A stretch of 64,000 bases of DNA from Prorocentrum cordatum (lineage: Eukaryota; Sar; Dinophyceae; Prorocentrales; Prorocentraceae), in NCBI GenBank assembly GCA_963575745.1, contig CAUYUJ010014771.1, positions 717,093 to 781,092 of the forward strand, in the 5' to 3' direction. The position numbers and the translations under genes are program-made. The notes under the pieces were generated by a model that saw only the letters and a program-made list of their open reading frames with translations, searched no databases and had not been told where the DNA came from. This document shows positions 8,998-20,989 of the stretch, in pieces; within the stretch, counting starts at the first letter, position 1, and each line of letters starts with the position of its first letter.

Positions 8998-9962
8998 TGG
9001 CCCAAACGAGCTTGAAAAGGACCCCCAAGACCGCCCATGAGGCTTCCAGAGGTCCCCAAAGCCCTTGGGTGGGATTCGTGAGGCCCCCAAGAGGTTCTCC
9101 AACGTGGAGCCTCCGCAAAGAGACCTGCGGCTGACGGGGACGGTTCGCAATGCCAGGCGAGAGCGAGGATGAATGAGAGGAACGATGTGGAAAGATGAGG
9201 AGTTGCTGCCCATTGCCTTGCACTAGCGTTCCCGTAGGATCCCCAGACGGTGTTTGCAGTAGGGTTCCTTGCTCCGGTGTTCAGAACTTGAGTGGGTCGG
9301 CCGAGGTTTCGTCACGTGCCCGCCCATGCCGCATCGTGGGCGCTCGTGAGCCCCACACCATGTAGCTTACGCTGGTCTTTTTTCTTCGCATAGCTTCCAC
9401 AACGCTTTTCCCAACATACTGATCATACCACCTGTCCTGCACCATTTAAGCTACATCCTGTAGATGCCACTACGTTGGCTCATTCATTTGATGGTTTTAT
9501 GCCGTTGGGAGCCGATGGAAGCCGCCAACTTGCAATATTGGAGAATTTGGCTCGACGTCGGCCTCCAGGAGCCGCTGCAGCCCGGCGGGCCTGAAAACAG
9601 ATCCCAGAGTAGAGAAAACGACCCCGAGGCAACATTGCGTCCTCCATAGCGGTAGGGTCACGTCGGGTCGTCGCGGCGGCGACACTGGCGCGGGCGTTCG
9701 GAATGAACGAGGCTAGTGGTCAGGAATCGGCCGATGTTGAAAGGGAATACGCGATCGTTCACGGCTGAACGATCCAAGCTGTGTCACAAATCGACGCGCA
9801 GGCCGTTGCCACACTTGCTGGCGCAGGATCCAGCGAAGAAGGCACGCGCTGTTTGGGAATTTTGGCCCTCTTTGGCCCTGCTGCGGCCTTCTTTGGACAT
9901 TCAGGCCCTCGACGGGACTTCTTGGAGCCATCTAGGGCCCTCCTGGGAACCTCCCACAGCCC
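8998..9962. other. Spacer between inverted repeat arms
   Basis: The first and last parts are CCCAAGA/CTTGGG-rich and belong to the same repeat family. The centre (9120-9840) is ordinary-looking DNA with no gene I can support. A phrase at 9755-9800 weakly resembles 165-205 at the left edge of the window. Confidence 0.4.
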
Positions 9963-10453
9963 CCGTAGGTCTCTCGTGGGAGCCTTTGGTGGCCTCGTGA
10001 GAATGTTTGGACCGTCTTCGGGCAGTTTTTGTTGGGGGCCCTCTTGGGCTGTCTTGAAGCCCTCTTGGGGGCCTCTTGGGCCATCTTCGGACGATCTCGG
10101 AGGCATATGCTGAACATGCACGTTTTCCCAATGGAATGGGAAGATTGTTGCGTCTTGTGGTCTTCAGGCGTCTTTGGGGCCTCTTGGGTCGTCTTGGGGG
10201 CTCCTTGGGCTGTCTTGAGGCCGTCCTGCGCTGTCTTGGGGCTCTTCTGCGCCTCTTCGACAAGTAAGTTCTCTGATTACTTTGGGTCTGCTGGACAAGG
10301 CCTGGCAAGGCTCCCTTGGAGGCGCGGCAGGGCTGGAGGACCTCTTCCAAGTGTGCCCAGGGGGCCCCACAGCCCCGGATCCTGGGGGCTCGGTTTTCGT
10401 TTGTTGGGGGGGGGGTCCCTGCCCCCTCGGCTTGCAAAAACATAGGAAGAGGA
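9963..10453 (-). repeat. Right arm of the ~540 bp inverted repeat
   Basis: Read on the minus strand from 10453, this arm carries TCTTCCTATGTTTTTGCAAG, GGATCCGGGGCTGTGGGG, TTGGAAGAGGTCC, CCCTGCCGCGCCTCC, GGCCTTGTCCAGCAG, GTCGAAGAGGCGCAG and GAAAACGTGCATGTTCAGC. All match the left arm with substitutions and small gaps. The order is fully inverted with respect to 8456-8997. Confidence 0.8.
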
Positions 10454-10566
10454 ATACGTATACCCCCACGCCCACCCCACGAATGGTGTGACACAGCTCG
10501 CGTTCAGCGAGAATTCATTGTTTTGGGAATTCATTTTCTGGCCAGCGCGACAGGGACCACATTATC

Positions 10567-11310
10567 TGAGGTTGGGGGACGAGAACGACATGAAACGTGA
10601 GGTGCCCCAAGCGGGAAGTCGATCTCGGCTTCGGTCGTGTCGTGCCTGACGTGCGTGCGCGCGTGCAAGCGAGGCGAGGCGAAGCCGCGCGAGTTCGTCC
10701 TCTTGCAGAGGCCAAGTCTGACAAAATTGAGTCGCCCCCGCGGCGGCCGTGGGCCAGGGTTGTCCCGATGGTTATCCCGATGGTTTCAACGACGGTTATT
10801 ACGACGGTTGTCCCGATGGTTGTCTCAATGCTTGTCCCGATGGTTGTTCCGATGGTTATTGCGACGGTTGTCCCGATGGTTGTTCCGTTGGTTGTCCTGA
10901 TGTGTGTCTTGGTGGTTGTCCCGATGTTGTCCCGATGTTTTGCCCGATGTTTGTACCGATGGTTGTCCTGATGGTTTACCCGATAGGTGTCCCGATGTGT
11001 GTCTTGATGGTTGGCCTGATGGGTGTCCCGATGGTTATCTCGATGGCTGACCAAATGGAGGTGGTTGTTCCGATAGTTGTTATGATGGTGGTGGTTGTCC
11101 CGATGGTTGTCCCAATGGAGGTTCATGTCCCGATGGCTTATCGGGTTGTCGTCGATGGGGCTGATTGTCCCGATGGTTGTCCCGATGGTCTCCTGAAAGA
11201 TGGTCGTATTCTTGATCGTGAAATTGATAGTGGGGTCGATCGATCGATAGTGTGTTTGATAAATCGTGAGACCCCCGTAGGTCTATACATATATATATAT
11301 ATAAATACAT
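10567..11310 (+). repeat. Composite minisatellite element, copy 1
   Basis: The head (GAGGTTGGGGGACGAGA, then CTTCGGTCGTGTCGTG, a CGTGCGTGC phrase and GCGAGGCGAGGCGAAGC) corresponds to the heads at 27216 and 28368. It leads into about 430 bp of a 12-bp repeat, GATGGTTGTCCC (10770-11195). A short GATCGATCGATAGTG block near 11230 follows, ending at an AT-rich TATACATATATA tail. The 12-bp unit keeps several frames open (CPDG and VVPM repeats), so the long open frames here are artefacts. Confidence 0.65.
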
Positions 11311-11460
11311 ATAAACACCCAGCCCCCCCGCAGATGCGGATAAGAGTGAGGGGGCGGTGGGACGTCGACAGTTTACGAGACTTTGGAGAAGCCCACCGCA
11401 GGCGCCAAAGTTTCACACATTATGCAACGAGCCCGCCGCAGGCGCCGATTTATTCGTTAA
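11311..11460. other. Short spacer
   Basis: A duplicated phrase (CCCACCGCAGGCGCCAAAGTTTCACAC, followed by CCCGCCGCAGGCGCC) is visible near 11395-11440. Nothing else is recognised. Confidence 0.3.
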
Positions 11461-11905
11461 ACCAATGTGGGTCGGTCGCGGGTGGGTCGCAAATGGGTTG
11501 CGGGTGGGTCGTTGTTGGGTCGCGGATGGGTCGCGGGCGTAGGGGGCAGAACATCCACCCCATAATAATCACCCCGGCAAGTGAAGCCCTTTAGTAAACG
11601 CACACAAGGAATGAATCGAACAGGGCAGGGCTTTTTAGTCAACGCCCAGGGCCGTTCAGTAAACGTAAATTGTTTGGTCCAGATGTTTTTTCCTCCCTTG
11701 AGGGTGGATCGCGGTGTGGGTCGCGGGTGGGTCGCGGGATGGGTCGCGGGTGGGTCGCGGATGGGTTGCGGATGGGTCGCGGGGTGGGTCGCGGGTGGGT
11801 CGCGGGTGGGTCGCGGGTGGGTCGCGGGGTGGGTCGCGGGTTGGTCGCGGGTGGGTCGCAGGGTGGGTCGCGGGTGGGTCGCGGGGTGGGTCGCGGGTGG
11901 GACGA
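11461..11905 (+). repeat. GTGGGTCGCG decamer arrays
   Basis: Two arrays of the 10-bp unit GTGGGTCGCG lie at about 11465-11540 and 11700-11905, with occasional 11-bp variants (an extra G). The run between them (11545-11700) is unique DNA. The unit is G-rich on the plus strand. It is not a telomere repeat: dinoflagellate telomeres are of the TTTAGGG type. Confidence 0.85.
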
Positions 11906-12009
11906 CGACAACAAATTACAACAATAACAACAACAAAGCGTCAAGCAGAATTCTCACGAATTCTTCATTCAGCCACGTACGCAGGGACAAGGAATGACCG
12001 TTCGGCCCC

Positions 12010-12095
12010 TTCACTCATATACATATATATATAGATATGTACATATATATATGTATGTATATATATATATGTGTATCTATATGTATATAGATGGT
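12010..12095. repeat. TA-rich microsatellite
   Basis: The run alternates ATATAT, ATGTATGT and ATAGATAT over about 85 bp, the most AT-rich spot in the window and sharply different from the GC-rich surroundings. Confidence 0.85.
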
Positions 12096-12624
12096 CGCCC
12101 CCTCCCAGCTACCCCCCAAACCACCAAGACCACAAACCACTCACTGATCGTTTCTTCTTCCTCTTCCTCTCCTTTTCTTGTTATCAGTCTTCTTGTTTGT
12201 TCCTTGTTCAAGAGTTATGTTTGTTGCTTTTTGTGGCTGCTTTCAAATCGACCAACCTCTCCACCTCAGGCAGGCGCCCCGGCTGGGCGGGGGGAGCAGG
12301 GCGCCGAAAACCAACAAACACATGAAACTCAGTCAAACACAGGAAAAAACATGAAAGTCAGAGCCCCCAGGCAAACAAATCAACGAAATCAAGGCCCCGA
12401 GTTGTTTTCGGACGGGAAGCCTTGAACAACCATAGTTTTTTGTCGTTTCTCTTTTTGATTTTTCTGACAAGAACCAGTCGGGGCTTCGATTTCTTTGTTT
12501 TTTTGTTGTTTGGGTGCTCGGGTTGTCCTGTTTTGCCTTTTGGTCTTATATGATTTTCCTGTTTTCGTTGGTTTCTGCAGCCTCGCGCCCTCTCTGGGGG
12601 TGGGGCCACTCGTTTGCCAGGACA
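12096..12624. other. No gene recognised
   Basis: The stretch is pyrimidine-rich in its first part (TCTTCCTCTTCCTCTCC) and T-rich from 12430 (TTTTTTGTCG, TTTTTTTGTTG). It may be the pyrimidine-rich flank of the following triplet array. No coding signal was seen. Confidence 0.35.
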
Positions 12625-12643
12625 CTACTGCTGCTACTACTAG

Positions 12644-12711
<68 letters not shown>

Positions 12712-12727
12712 TTACGACTACTACTAT

Positions 12728-12784
<57 letters not shown>

Positions 12785-13089
12785 GACGGCTACTACGACT
12801 ACTACTACTACCACTACGACTACTACTGCTACTACTACTACTACTAGTAATACTACTACTACTACTACTACTACTATTACTACTACTACTACTACTACTA
12901 CTACGGCTACGACTACTCCTACTATTATTACGACTACGACTACGACTACTACTACTACTACTACTACTTTTGCTACTACTACGACGACTACTACTACTAC
13001 TGCTACTACTACTACTACTACTGCTACTACTACTACTACTATTACTACGCAAGCTAAAACAAGTACGACTGCTACGGGTACTGAGTAGC

Positions 13090-13121
<32 letters not shown>

Positions 13122-13154
13122 CCGCAGTAGTCGTAGTATTAGTAGTCGTAGTCC

Positions 13155-13187
<33 letters not shown>

Positions 13188-13200
13188 TAGCAGTAGCAGT

Positions 13201-13275
<75 letters not shown>

Positions 13276-13600
13276 CGTGTTAGTATTCATATTAGTACCA
13301 GTACTAATATGAATACGAGTATTACAACAATACTAGTACTACCCTTAGCCTTCGTCCTTCTTATTACGCAACCTCCTTGTCGGACTCTGGCTCTACTTAC
13401 AAGTATGAGCATTGCAACTATTACTACTACGGGTACTACTGATCTTACGCATATGACTTTTACTACTACTACTACTACGACTACTACTATTACCACGATG
13501 ACGACTGCTACTACTTCTACTGCTACTCGTACACGATGACAAGTACAACAACACCATTAGTTTTAAGAAGAACCACTAGTGCTAGTGTTGCTGCTGCTAT

Positions 13601-13639
<39 letters not shown>

Positions 13640-13648
13640 GACTACTAT

Positions 13649-13690
<42 letters not shown>

Positions 13691-13953
13691 GACTACTACT
13701 TCTACTACTACTACTACTACTACTACTACTGCTACTGCTACTGCTACTACTACTACTACTACTACTACTACCACTACTACTACTACTACTGCTACGACTA
13801 CTACTACTACTACTACGACTACAACTACTACTACTACTACCTCTATTCTCTAACAGTATTCCCCCCCACTACTACTACCACTACTACTGCTCCTACTATT
13901 GTTATAACTACTCGCACGACTACGACTACGACGACGACGACTGCTACTACTAT

Positions 13954-13995
<42 letters not shown>

Positions 13996-14054
13996 GACTA
14001 CTACTACTACTACTTCTACTACTACTGCTACTGCTACTGCTACTGCTACTACTA

Positions 14055-14127
<73 letters not shown>

Positions 14128-14267
14128 GACTACTACGACCACTACGACCACTACGACCATTACGACGACTACGACGACTACGACTACTACGACTACTACG
14201 ACTACTACGACTACGACTACGACTACGACTACGACTACTACTGCTACTACTACTACTACCACTACTA

Positions 14268-14307
<40 letters not shown>

Positions 14308-14324
14308 CACTACCACTACTACTA

Positions 14325-14390
<66 letters not shown>

Positions 14391-14396
14391 CTCCCA
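12625..14396. repeat. ~1.8 kb CTA/TAC triplet array
   Basis: Almost the whole interval is (CTA)n with interruptions by CGA, CTG, CCA and CTT triplets. One block, 13084-13274, has the complementary AGT/GTA polarity. The section 13290-13590 is degenerate. Because the unit is a triplet, every frame stays open (poly-Thr, poly-Leu, poly-Tyr and, on the other strand, poly-Val or poly-Ser). None of these is credible protein. Confidence 0.95.
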
Positions 14397-15655
14397 CCAC
14401 CACTCCACTCGACATTTCCGTGCGAGAGGCGCGTCGGTTTGTTTCGCGCGGCCCATTCGGGCCGGCTCGGGGCATTTCTCTTCGGGCCTTATTAAACCCC
14501 GAGGACAGCTCCAAGATGGCCCACAGAGGGCCCGAGAAACCGCGAAGACGCGTGATCACAACGCGCCGTGCGACGACGCCTCCCAGTGGTCTCTCAGAAC
14601 ACTTACTGGAACCATCTGGGAGCTTTCCTATTGCCCCCTCGGGCCCCTGGCAAGCTTTAAGACGCCCGAAGAGAGCCCCGAGACAGCGCGGAAGGGCCCA
14701 GAGGGGGCCCCCAAAGAGCACATCCCAGATCTTCCCAGGCGGCCTGCCGAGAGGAGAAGGGTGATCAACGTTGACGAGTAGGAGGGAATACGTGCGAGGA
14801 GGAGATGGAGGGGCGATATCATTGACGAGGGTCGCGGTTAACGCTTGCGCTTGAAAAATATTGATACACGAGGGCTCGCAGAGGGCCCCAAGAGAGCACC
14901 CAACTGGCCACCCCTATGCTACTAGGCCCTCCTTCCTTCGTCGTCGCCGTCGGACCCATTCCACTTCATGGCCCGTCACCCCTAGGCTACCCCTCGCCCC
15001 CCTGGCCCCCCCTGGCCCGCGCGCCCTCCTCGCCGACAATTAGTTTGCCAGCACCATGTCCCCCGCTTACTCGCCTTCGGCCCTCTTGATGCCCTCTCGG
15101 GGCCCTCCTGGGACCCCCCTGGGCATTCTTAGACCCATCTTGGGGCGTCTCGGCCCATCTCGGGCCCTCTCGGGCGCCGAGAAGCCTTCGGGCGAGGCCC
15201 AGTCTGCCCCCGAGACGAAGCCAACCAACCCCGAAGGCCGTCACGAGGCCCGAGGCGGCACGCGTGACGGCCTCCCGCGCTCTGTCCCGAAACGCAGCGG
15301 CCATCCTGAGTGCTGCGCTGGTGCGGCGGCGGGGATCGTCGCGCGCCGCTGGTGGGAACGGGGCCGTGCTAGCTTGGAGGTTGAGTCGGTCTTTTCGAGC
15401 TCCAACGCCCCCGTGGCCCCGTCGGGGCTCTATCGGGGCCCTGCGGTATTCAGAGATGACGTCGCGGATAGCCTTGGGGGGGAGGCGCCGGAGGGCCCCG
15501 AGAAGCCGAGGGGGCGGGGCCGCTAGTGGGTGTCCTCAAGCCGCACGGTTTGATGACATATGCTAGCGGTCTTGTCGGGGCACTCCCGCTGCCCCCTGGA
15601 GGCGCCCATGGGCCCCGCCACACCCAGGCCCAAAATAATGACATGGGCGGCGTTT
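14397..15655. repeat. Scattered CCCAAGA/GGCCCTC minisatellite, no gene
   Basis: Blocks at about 14450-14720 and 15060-15210 consist of imperfect GGCCCnnGAG and CTCTCGGGGCC units. They belong to the same broad family as 8456-10453 and 59540-60950. The DNA between them, including 15210-15540, is GC-rich with overlapping unconvincing frames. Confidence 0.5.
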
Positions 15656-15770
15656 GTAGGAGGAGGAGGAGGAGGAGTAGGAGGAGTAGGAAGAGGGGCT
15701 AGGAGGAGGAGGAAGAGGAGAAGGAGGAGGAGGGAGGAGGAGGAGGAGGAGGAGGAGGAGGAGGGGGAGC
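15656..15770 (+). repeat. GGA microsatellite
   Basis: The run is (GGA)n with AGT and AAG interruptions. A GATGATGAGGAC phrase follows near 15808. Confidence 0.9.
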
Positions 15771-16650
15771 AAGGCGCATCGAGTTGGACGGATGCTGGCG
15801 ACGTCGACGATGATGAGGACAATTATGGCGCTGCTAACGACGACTTTCATGATGGTAACAATAAATGCGTGCGAAGATGATGCTGGCGATGACTGCGATG
15901 GGTGAAGAAAGCGATGACGAGGATGCTGTCTCTTGGATCCCCCCAGGGTGTTATCAAGGAGGCCCTCCCCGTGGCACTTGACGGGACGTTGTGGGCCCTC
16001 TCGGGCCGCGCTCGGTCAATGCTGGAACCCTCTTGTGCCGTCTTGGGGGCTGTCCTGAGACACTCGTGACTCGTGGAAGCTTAGTGGGCCGTCGTGCGTT
16101 GACGGAAGCCCGAGCGCGTGACAATGGGAAACAATATCAAACATCGATTGAACACTTACGAGTTTGGTTTCTTCTGGCATTGCTGCCGGCGGTCTGGGAA
16201 CCGCTTCGGAGTTGGCTGAAAATGTCATTGGGCAGTCTGGGGGCGCCTTCCGAGAGGGCCGCCCGGGAGGATCTAGGAGGGGCACCTTTGGGTCATTTGG
16301 GCCTCCTGTGGACCTTCTAGGATTTCTCGGCGAGGCCATCTGAGGCCCCCCCCTGGGACGGAGACGGCGTGTTTTGGCAATCGGTAAGCTTTGATGGGCA
16401 TTGATTGCTCCGTCTCCCGTCGGGTGTTCGGTATTGGTGTTTGCGCATCGTGTTGGGCGTGTTGGTTTTGTCGTCCCCCGTTGGGCGCCCCGCGTTGATT
16501 GTTGCCTCTTCTGGTTTCAGTCCGAGGGGAATCTCACGCTGGCCTTTAGATTTGATTGGGCCCACATTGGGTCACGACTGGGTTCCCTAGTTCACATGGC
16601 ACAAGACAGAGCTTTCCATTGCCCGTTGCAGTCAGGATGAGTCCCACGAG
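15771..16650. other. No gene recognised
   Basis: A GATGG/CGATG-rich patch lies near 15800-15930. The part 15990-16330 holds degraded CTTGGG/GGGCC units. The part 16330-16650 may be the upstream exon or intron of the zinc-finger gene that follows, but I could not define an exon. Confidence 0.35.
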
Positions 16651-17172
16651 ATGCAGGGCCAGAGCAGGGGGATGACTCCAATCACAGTGACGGCGTCGAT
16701 GGCCATGGCGAGCGCGCAGCAGACGACGCCGTCGACGAGCGCGAGGAGACGGATACCGACGACTGCAGATGAACCCGATGAGCCGCCCGGACATCCTGAC
16801 CCCCCAGTGTTTCCAGCGTTTTCAAAGGCAGGGTTGCGGGCGTACTGCAAGGCCCCTTCGAGCCGAGCCATCTGCGCCTTGTGCAACCGTGGCATCGCGC
16901 TCGGTGCGCGGCGATTGACGCACCGTTTCAAGCAGTCAAGCTCGTTGCGAGACGAGCGCTACATCCATTGTGATTGCGCGGGCAGAGCGCCCGCGGCTAC
17001 TAGGGAAAGGGACATCGCCACTGCTGCAAGGTGGCTAGCTGAGCCATCTGCACCATATGCACCAATGGCAGCGGTCTTCGATTTGTTGAAGCATCACGAC
17101 ATCAAAAAGACCGCTCCTTGTTCGATTGACCCATGCGTCGCTGATCCAGCTACGCGCATGTTCCGAGTGTCC
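16651..17172 (+). CDS. Exon with PARP-type zinc finger-like motif, function unknown
   Basis: An ATG at 16651 opens a frame of about 170 convincing residues. After a Ser/Thr/Pro-rich N terminus comes a finger with C75-x2-C78, a 27-residue loop and H106-x2-C109 (AICALCNRGIALGARRLTHRF ... YIHCDC). This matches the C-x2-C-x(27-30)-H-x2-C spacing of PARP-type zinc fingers, which bind nicked DNA in PARP1 and DNA ligase III. After it lie helical stretches (ATAARWLAEPSAPYA, AAVFDLLKHHDIKK) and a Cys pair. The frame then runs into T- and G-runs and stops at 17262. I place the exon end near 17172, where CGA|GTGTCC could be a donor. I found no partner exon, so any catalytic domain is unknown. Confidence 0.55.
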
Positions 17173-17263
17173 GCTAACGATAGTTTCGTTTTTTTTTTGT
17201 GTTTTAGGGGGGGGGCGCGGTCTGGAGAGCCAGCTAAAATCAGGAAGACATGCCATGCGTGAG

Positions 17264-17510
17264 TTGTCCTGAAATTGTCCCGAGTTGCCCCGACTTTGTC
17301 CCGAGTTGTCCCGAGTTGCCCCGAATGTGTCCCGAGTTGTCCTGGATTTGTCCCGAGGTTGTTTTTCGTGTAAACTATAAGGGAAACGCACCATCCTGAG
17401 TTGTCCTGAATTTGTCCTGAGTTGTCTTGAATGTGTTTTGAGTTGTCCTGATGTTGCCCCGAGTTGCCCCGGATTTGTCCCGAGTTGTCCCGAATTTGTC
17501 CTCAGGTACT
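17264..17510 (-). repeat. Minisatellite of GAGTTGTCC-type units
   Basis: Units such as CCGAGTTGTCC, CCGAGTTGCC and CCGAATTTGTC alternate over two blocks (17264-17350 and 17390-17510) around a non-repeat stretch. On the minus strand they read as GQLGTNPGQLG-like peptides, a by-product of the repeat. The array lies just after the zinc-finger exon and could be intronic. Confidence 0.8.
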
Positions 17511-19854
17511 TGTCGGCCAGGGCGCGTGGTTTCGGAGGTCGTTCGGCCCCCCCATCGACCCCCGCGGCAGCGGGCGCGGCGGGCGGCTCTGGCTGCGCAT
17601 GTCTGACACTGCCCGCGCGGAGCGCTGGTCCTCGGCAGCCCTTCGGCCGGAGTTCATTGGATGTTTTGCGCCGGCGCTGGCGTCGACTGCTACGCATCCG
17701 CGTCGACCTCTGATGCAAAATCTCATCTCGGGGGGCCCGAGGTAGGCGGTCGGCGTTGGTTCTCGGCGCAGAAGGGGGCTGCCCATCGCGGGGGGGTCGA
17801 TAGGGAGCGGCTTGAAATCTGTCAGCGATCGGGGCGCGGCGGACTTGACAGCAAGCGTTTCGCCAGATGCATCTTCACGTGCATGCCGCGCTGTATGTGA
17901 TTGTTTGAGGCGTTGCATGCCGGGCTAGACATGAGCGCTTCGCCTGAGTCATCCCCAGAAAGGTAAAGGCGTTGAGTTCGGTGGCAACTTCGGGTCTTGC
18001 TCCAGACTAAGGCTCCCGCTTAGGACGTCCTCCAACAAGTCGAGGTTGAAAAAGATTGCGCAATGCCTTCGGTGTTCAACATGCAGTATGCTTACAAGAT
18101 CGCGCCAACAGGGCCAAGCTAAGTACCAGCGTCTACGTATCATATACCATATAGCTCGCATGTCTTCCTGCGACCAAAACACGTTCCCGCATTGCGGGGG
18201 CTCGCAGACCCAGGCGCCCACCCCCCGCCCCACCCCGCCCTCGCCTTCAGACCGCGCCCCACCTGGGGTGGCACAGGAAAAGTGTGCTTAGCAAACTAGC
18301 ATTGCACGACGCTGGGGGCGTTCTTGGAGCCCCCCCCCCCCGACAGCCCAAGAGGCGAATTTGTCGAACAAGAAATCGTGTTGCGATGTTTTTGATAACC
18401 ATGAGGCGTTTGCCCGTTGCGTCCTGAATAATTGCCTTCGTACGTGTCGTTGGTCGTTGCATATACCATTGGTCATGATATGATTAGGGTGTCGATGTCG
18501 GCGCTGATGGTGCTTATTATGGTCATACTGCTGAGGCTGAATCCCAACGATAATGCCGACGCTGGTGCATACGTTAGCGTTGATGGCGATGTTGGTAAGA
18601 GCGGTGATGGTCCGCGATGATGACGTTGCTGATGGCGCTGCTGATGGTGACGGGAATTATAATGATGGTGCGAGCATGGCGTTGGCGGCGGCGGCGATGT
18701 CGAGGACGACGATGTTGACAGTGTCGGCGGTGATGCCAGCGACTATGATGATGCTGATGCATGTGAGGGGAGACGGAGGAAGCAATGGGAGTGTAGACGG
18801 GGCGAATGAGAACGAACATCCGGAACGAGCTTGCACGTGTTGGGGAAGCGCATGACCGCGGGCATCCTTTGTGGACGTTTGTAGAGCTCACCGAAGTACA
18901 CAGTGCATGTGGTCGGGGGCATGCTGCAACGCTGTCCGTTCCTGCACAGCTCTTGGCTTTCGCGCGCCCCCCGCTCCTGGCAGGAAAGACGTTTCTGACG
19001 CCCGCCGCGCAATTTCTGACAAGATGCATCAACGCATCTCTGTTCGCACTCGCATTCCAGCCGCGCCGAACCGCGCCCTCCTCCCCCCCCGAACCCTCGT
19101 CCTCGGACAGCTTTTTCGCAGTCGGAGCATATCGATGGTCTACGACAATATGAGGGCATATTTGGCCGCGCCGCGAAGCCATTCGCGCTGGGCCGCTCGA
19201 TTGGCAGCGCGCATGCCGCTGGCGCCAGGCCACGGCCACCGTTGCCGGCATCGCTGCCCCCCCCCCCCACCACCACCACCACCACCACCACCTCCCCGCT
19301 ACTCGCCCCCCCCCCCCCCCTCTTCCTCGACCTTCAAGCCGCGTTCAAGATCGAGCGGCAGGCCCTCGGCGTCGCGGTTGCCGGTGCGCCTAATCACCCT
19401 CCTGCTGTTGTCTGGATCGCGCCCTATGTCCAGGAGCCTTAAAAATTGGCGGCCCACTCCCGCCATGCTATTTTTCTTAAGCTCCCGCAGCCGCGAACTC
19501 TTTTGGCGTTCTTTTCCCACTGGCACAACATATCCCCCACCTTTCCCCCCCCCAACCCCGCCCCCGCCTCTACCTCGCTGCCGCCGCGTGGCCAAACCTT
19601 GGGTGGGGGCAGGTGTGTTTCCACAAGGGTCCAGAGGGCACTTCGGCGTTCCATTTTCGCGTCGCAGGTGGCGCCCCAAAACCTAGAACTCTCGGGGGGC
19701 TGGGGCATTTTATCCTGGGCGACCTTGGGCACCCCACTCGTCTTGAAGGAGTGTCTCGGGCCATCTCATCGCATCGAGCCCATCGCATGGCCTTGGCGTT
19801 CTTGCCGCTGCCGTCTGGGCTACAGGCCGCAAGCTGTCAGCAAGGCGTTGTTCC
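17511..19854. other. Long stretch without a supportable gene
   Basis: Contents seen: GC-rich frames at 17511-17730; poly-G/C runs near 18190-18350; GATGnT-rich degenerate repeats at 18480-18780; a CCA-rich microsatellite at 19258-19300; and C-runs near 19300-19560. Frames at 18870-19250 are open on both strands, but neither strand reads like protein. Confidence 0.4.
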
Positions 19855-20127
19855 TTGTTCTGCCTCGCGCTGTGCTCGGATGCTTCGCATTCCTCGCACC
19901 CCTCACATGACGCGCAAGAATGCAAGCACCTTGACCGTTTGCTCAGGGTCGCCAACGCGCAGCTCTTCTGGGAGAGGAAGCGGCGGAGGGCGCTGAAAAC
20001 GAAAGTTAAACGCATCGGATCCTTGGCGAAGTCGGCATCCATAGCAGATGATTCGCTGAGCCAGCAACAGGGCCAAGAGGTCAGTGGTGCCGCGGATGCC
20101 CCGTCGGACGGTAGCCAGGGCGAATGA
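19855..20127 (+). CDS. Possible terminal exon of a small coiled-coil-like protein
   Basis: About 70 residues before the stop at 20125-20127 look protein-like: a basic amphipathic helix (HLDRLLRVANAQLFWERKRRR), a Lys-rich stretch and an acidic, polar tail ending SDGSQGE. The upstream part of the frame is less convincing, so the exon would begin near 19910. No family is recognised and no upstream exon was found. Confidence 0.3.
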   Translation: MFCLALCSDASHSSHPSHDAQECKHLDRLLRVANAQLFWERKRRRALKTKVKRIGSLAKSASIADDSLSQQQGQEVSGAADAPSDGSQGE

Positions 20128-20989
20128 GGGAGTGATGGCGCTGGCGGGTTAGTTCAAGTGCTGGTGCGCGTGCTTCTGCAGCCAGTCAGACATCCTCCGC
20201 TCCCTTGCCATCCTGGCTCTCTCATCCTTTTGGAAATCATCGCCCCTCCCCCTGCCCCGCCCGCTCTCGCGCAGTAGCGCCTTTTTTCAGTTATCGGCCT
20301 GGCTCGGGCGCGGGCACGTTTCATCTTCTCGCTCGCTTGGGCGCGGAGCCCATCGGGCAATCCCACGCGGGGGGCGGGGCGTGCGCGCCCGTGGCCTTCA
20401 GGGCCTCGCTAGTAAACGACCCCGTCGTCGCCCCCAGCCCGCTCGCCATCCTCGCTCAGGTTCGCTCGCCCGACCCCCTGGCCCCGCCCCCCCCCCCCCC
20501 CCCCGCTCGCGAGCGGGCGCGCAGCTGCGACCCCGCCGCGACCCCACTGCTGCCGTGGGATAATTGAGGTGGGGGGTCGGCGTCTTCCCTCCGCCCTGTT
20601 CATATGTCTGAACGCTGACGCCCGAGTGGAATTTATAGTAGAGCTGAGCTTGGTTTCTCTGCGCGCGCGAGGGCGCTGCAACGTCGATGGGGCGAACCAC
20701 CAGGACTCCAGGCGAATCCATTGTTCCCGGGGGGTGACATTGCTCCGCCAGCCCATCCAGAAACGACGCCCAGCAGAGCAACAGTTGCGTTGGCCAGGCA
20801 CGTCGGGGAACACGCAGAAGAGCAAGGGGCGGGGAAGGCCGCCCGACACCCCCAGAGGGGGCGGTGGAGGAGACGCAGGAGGAGGGGGGAGGGGGAGCAG
20901 GGGGGGGGCTGCGGCGAGGGAGGACGAAGAGACAGCGGAGTGGACAAGGAGGAGGATGATGAGGGAGAGGAGTAGAACGAGCATCTTGG
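20128..20989. other. GC-rich stretch with a long C-run
   Basis: A C-run interrupted by two G bases spans about 20480-20503, and G-rich/A-rich units occur at 20860-20960. Overlapping frames on both strands are low-complexity. No gene is supported. Confidence 0.4.

Noticed and set aside
10749-11594. CPDGCPDG repeat protein resembling a Cys-rich structural protein
   Set aside because: It is the translation of the 12-bp GATGGTTGTCCC minisatellite, which equally yields VVPM repeats in another frame.
12514-14781. Poly-Leu, poly-Thr, poly-Tyr and poly-Val frames of 200-400 codons
   Set aside because: All derive from the CTA triplet array.
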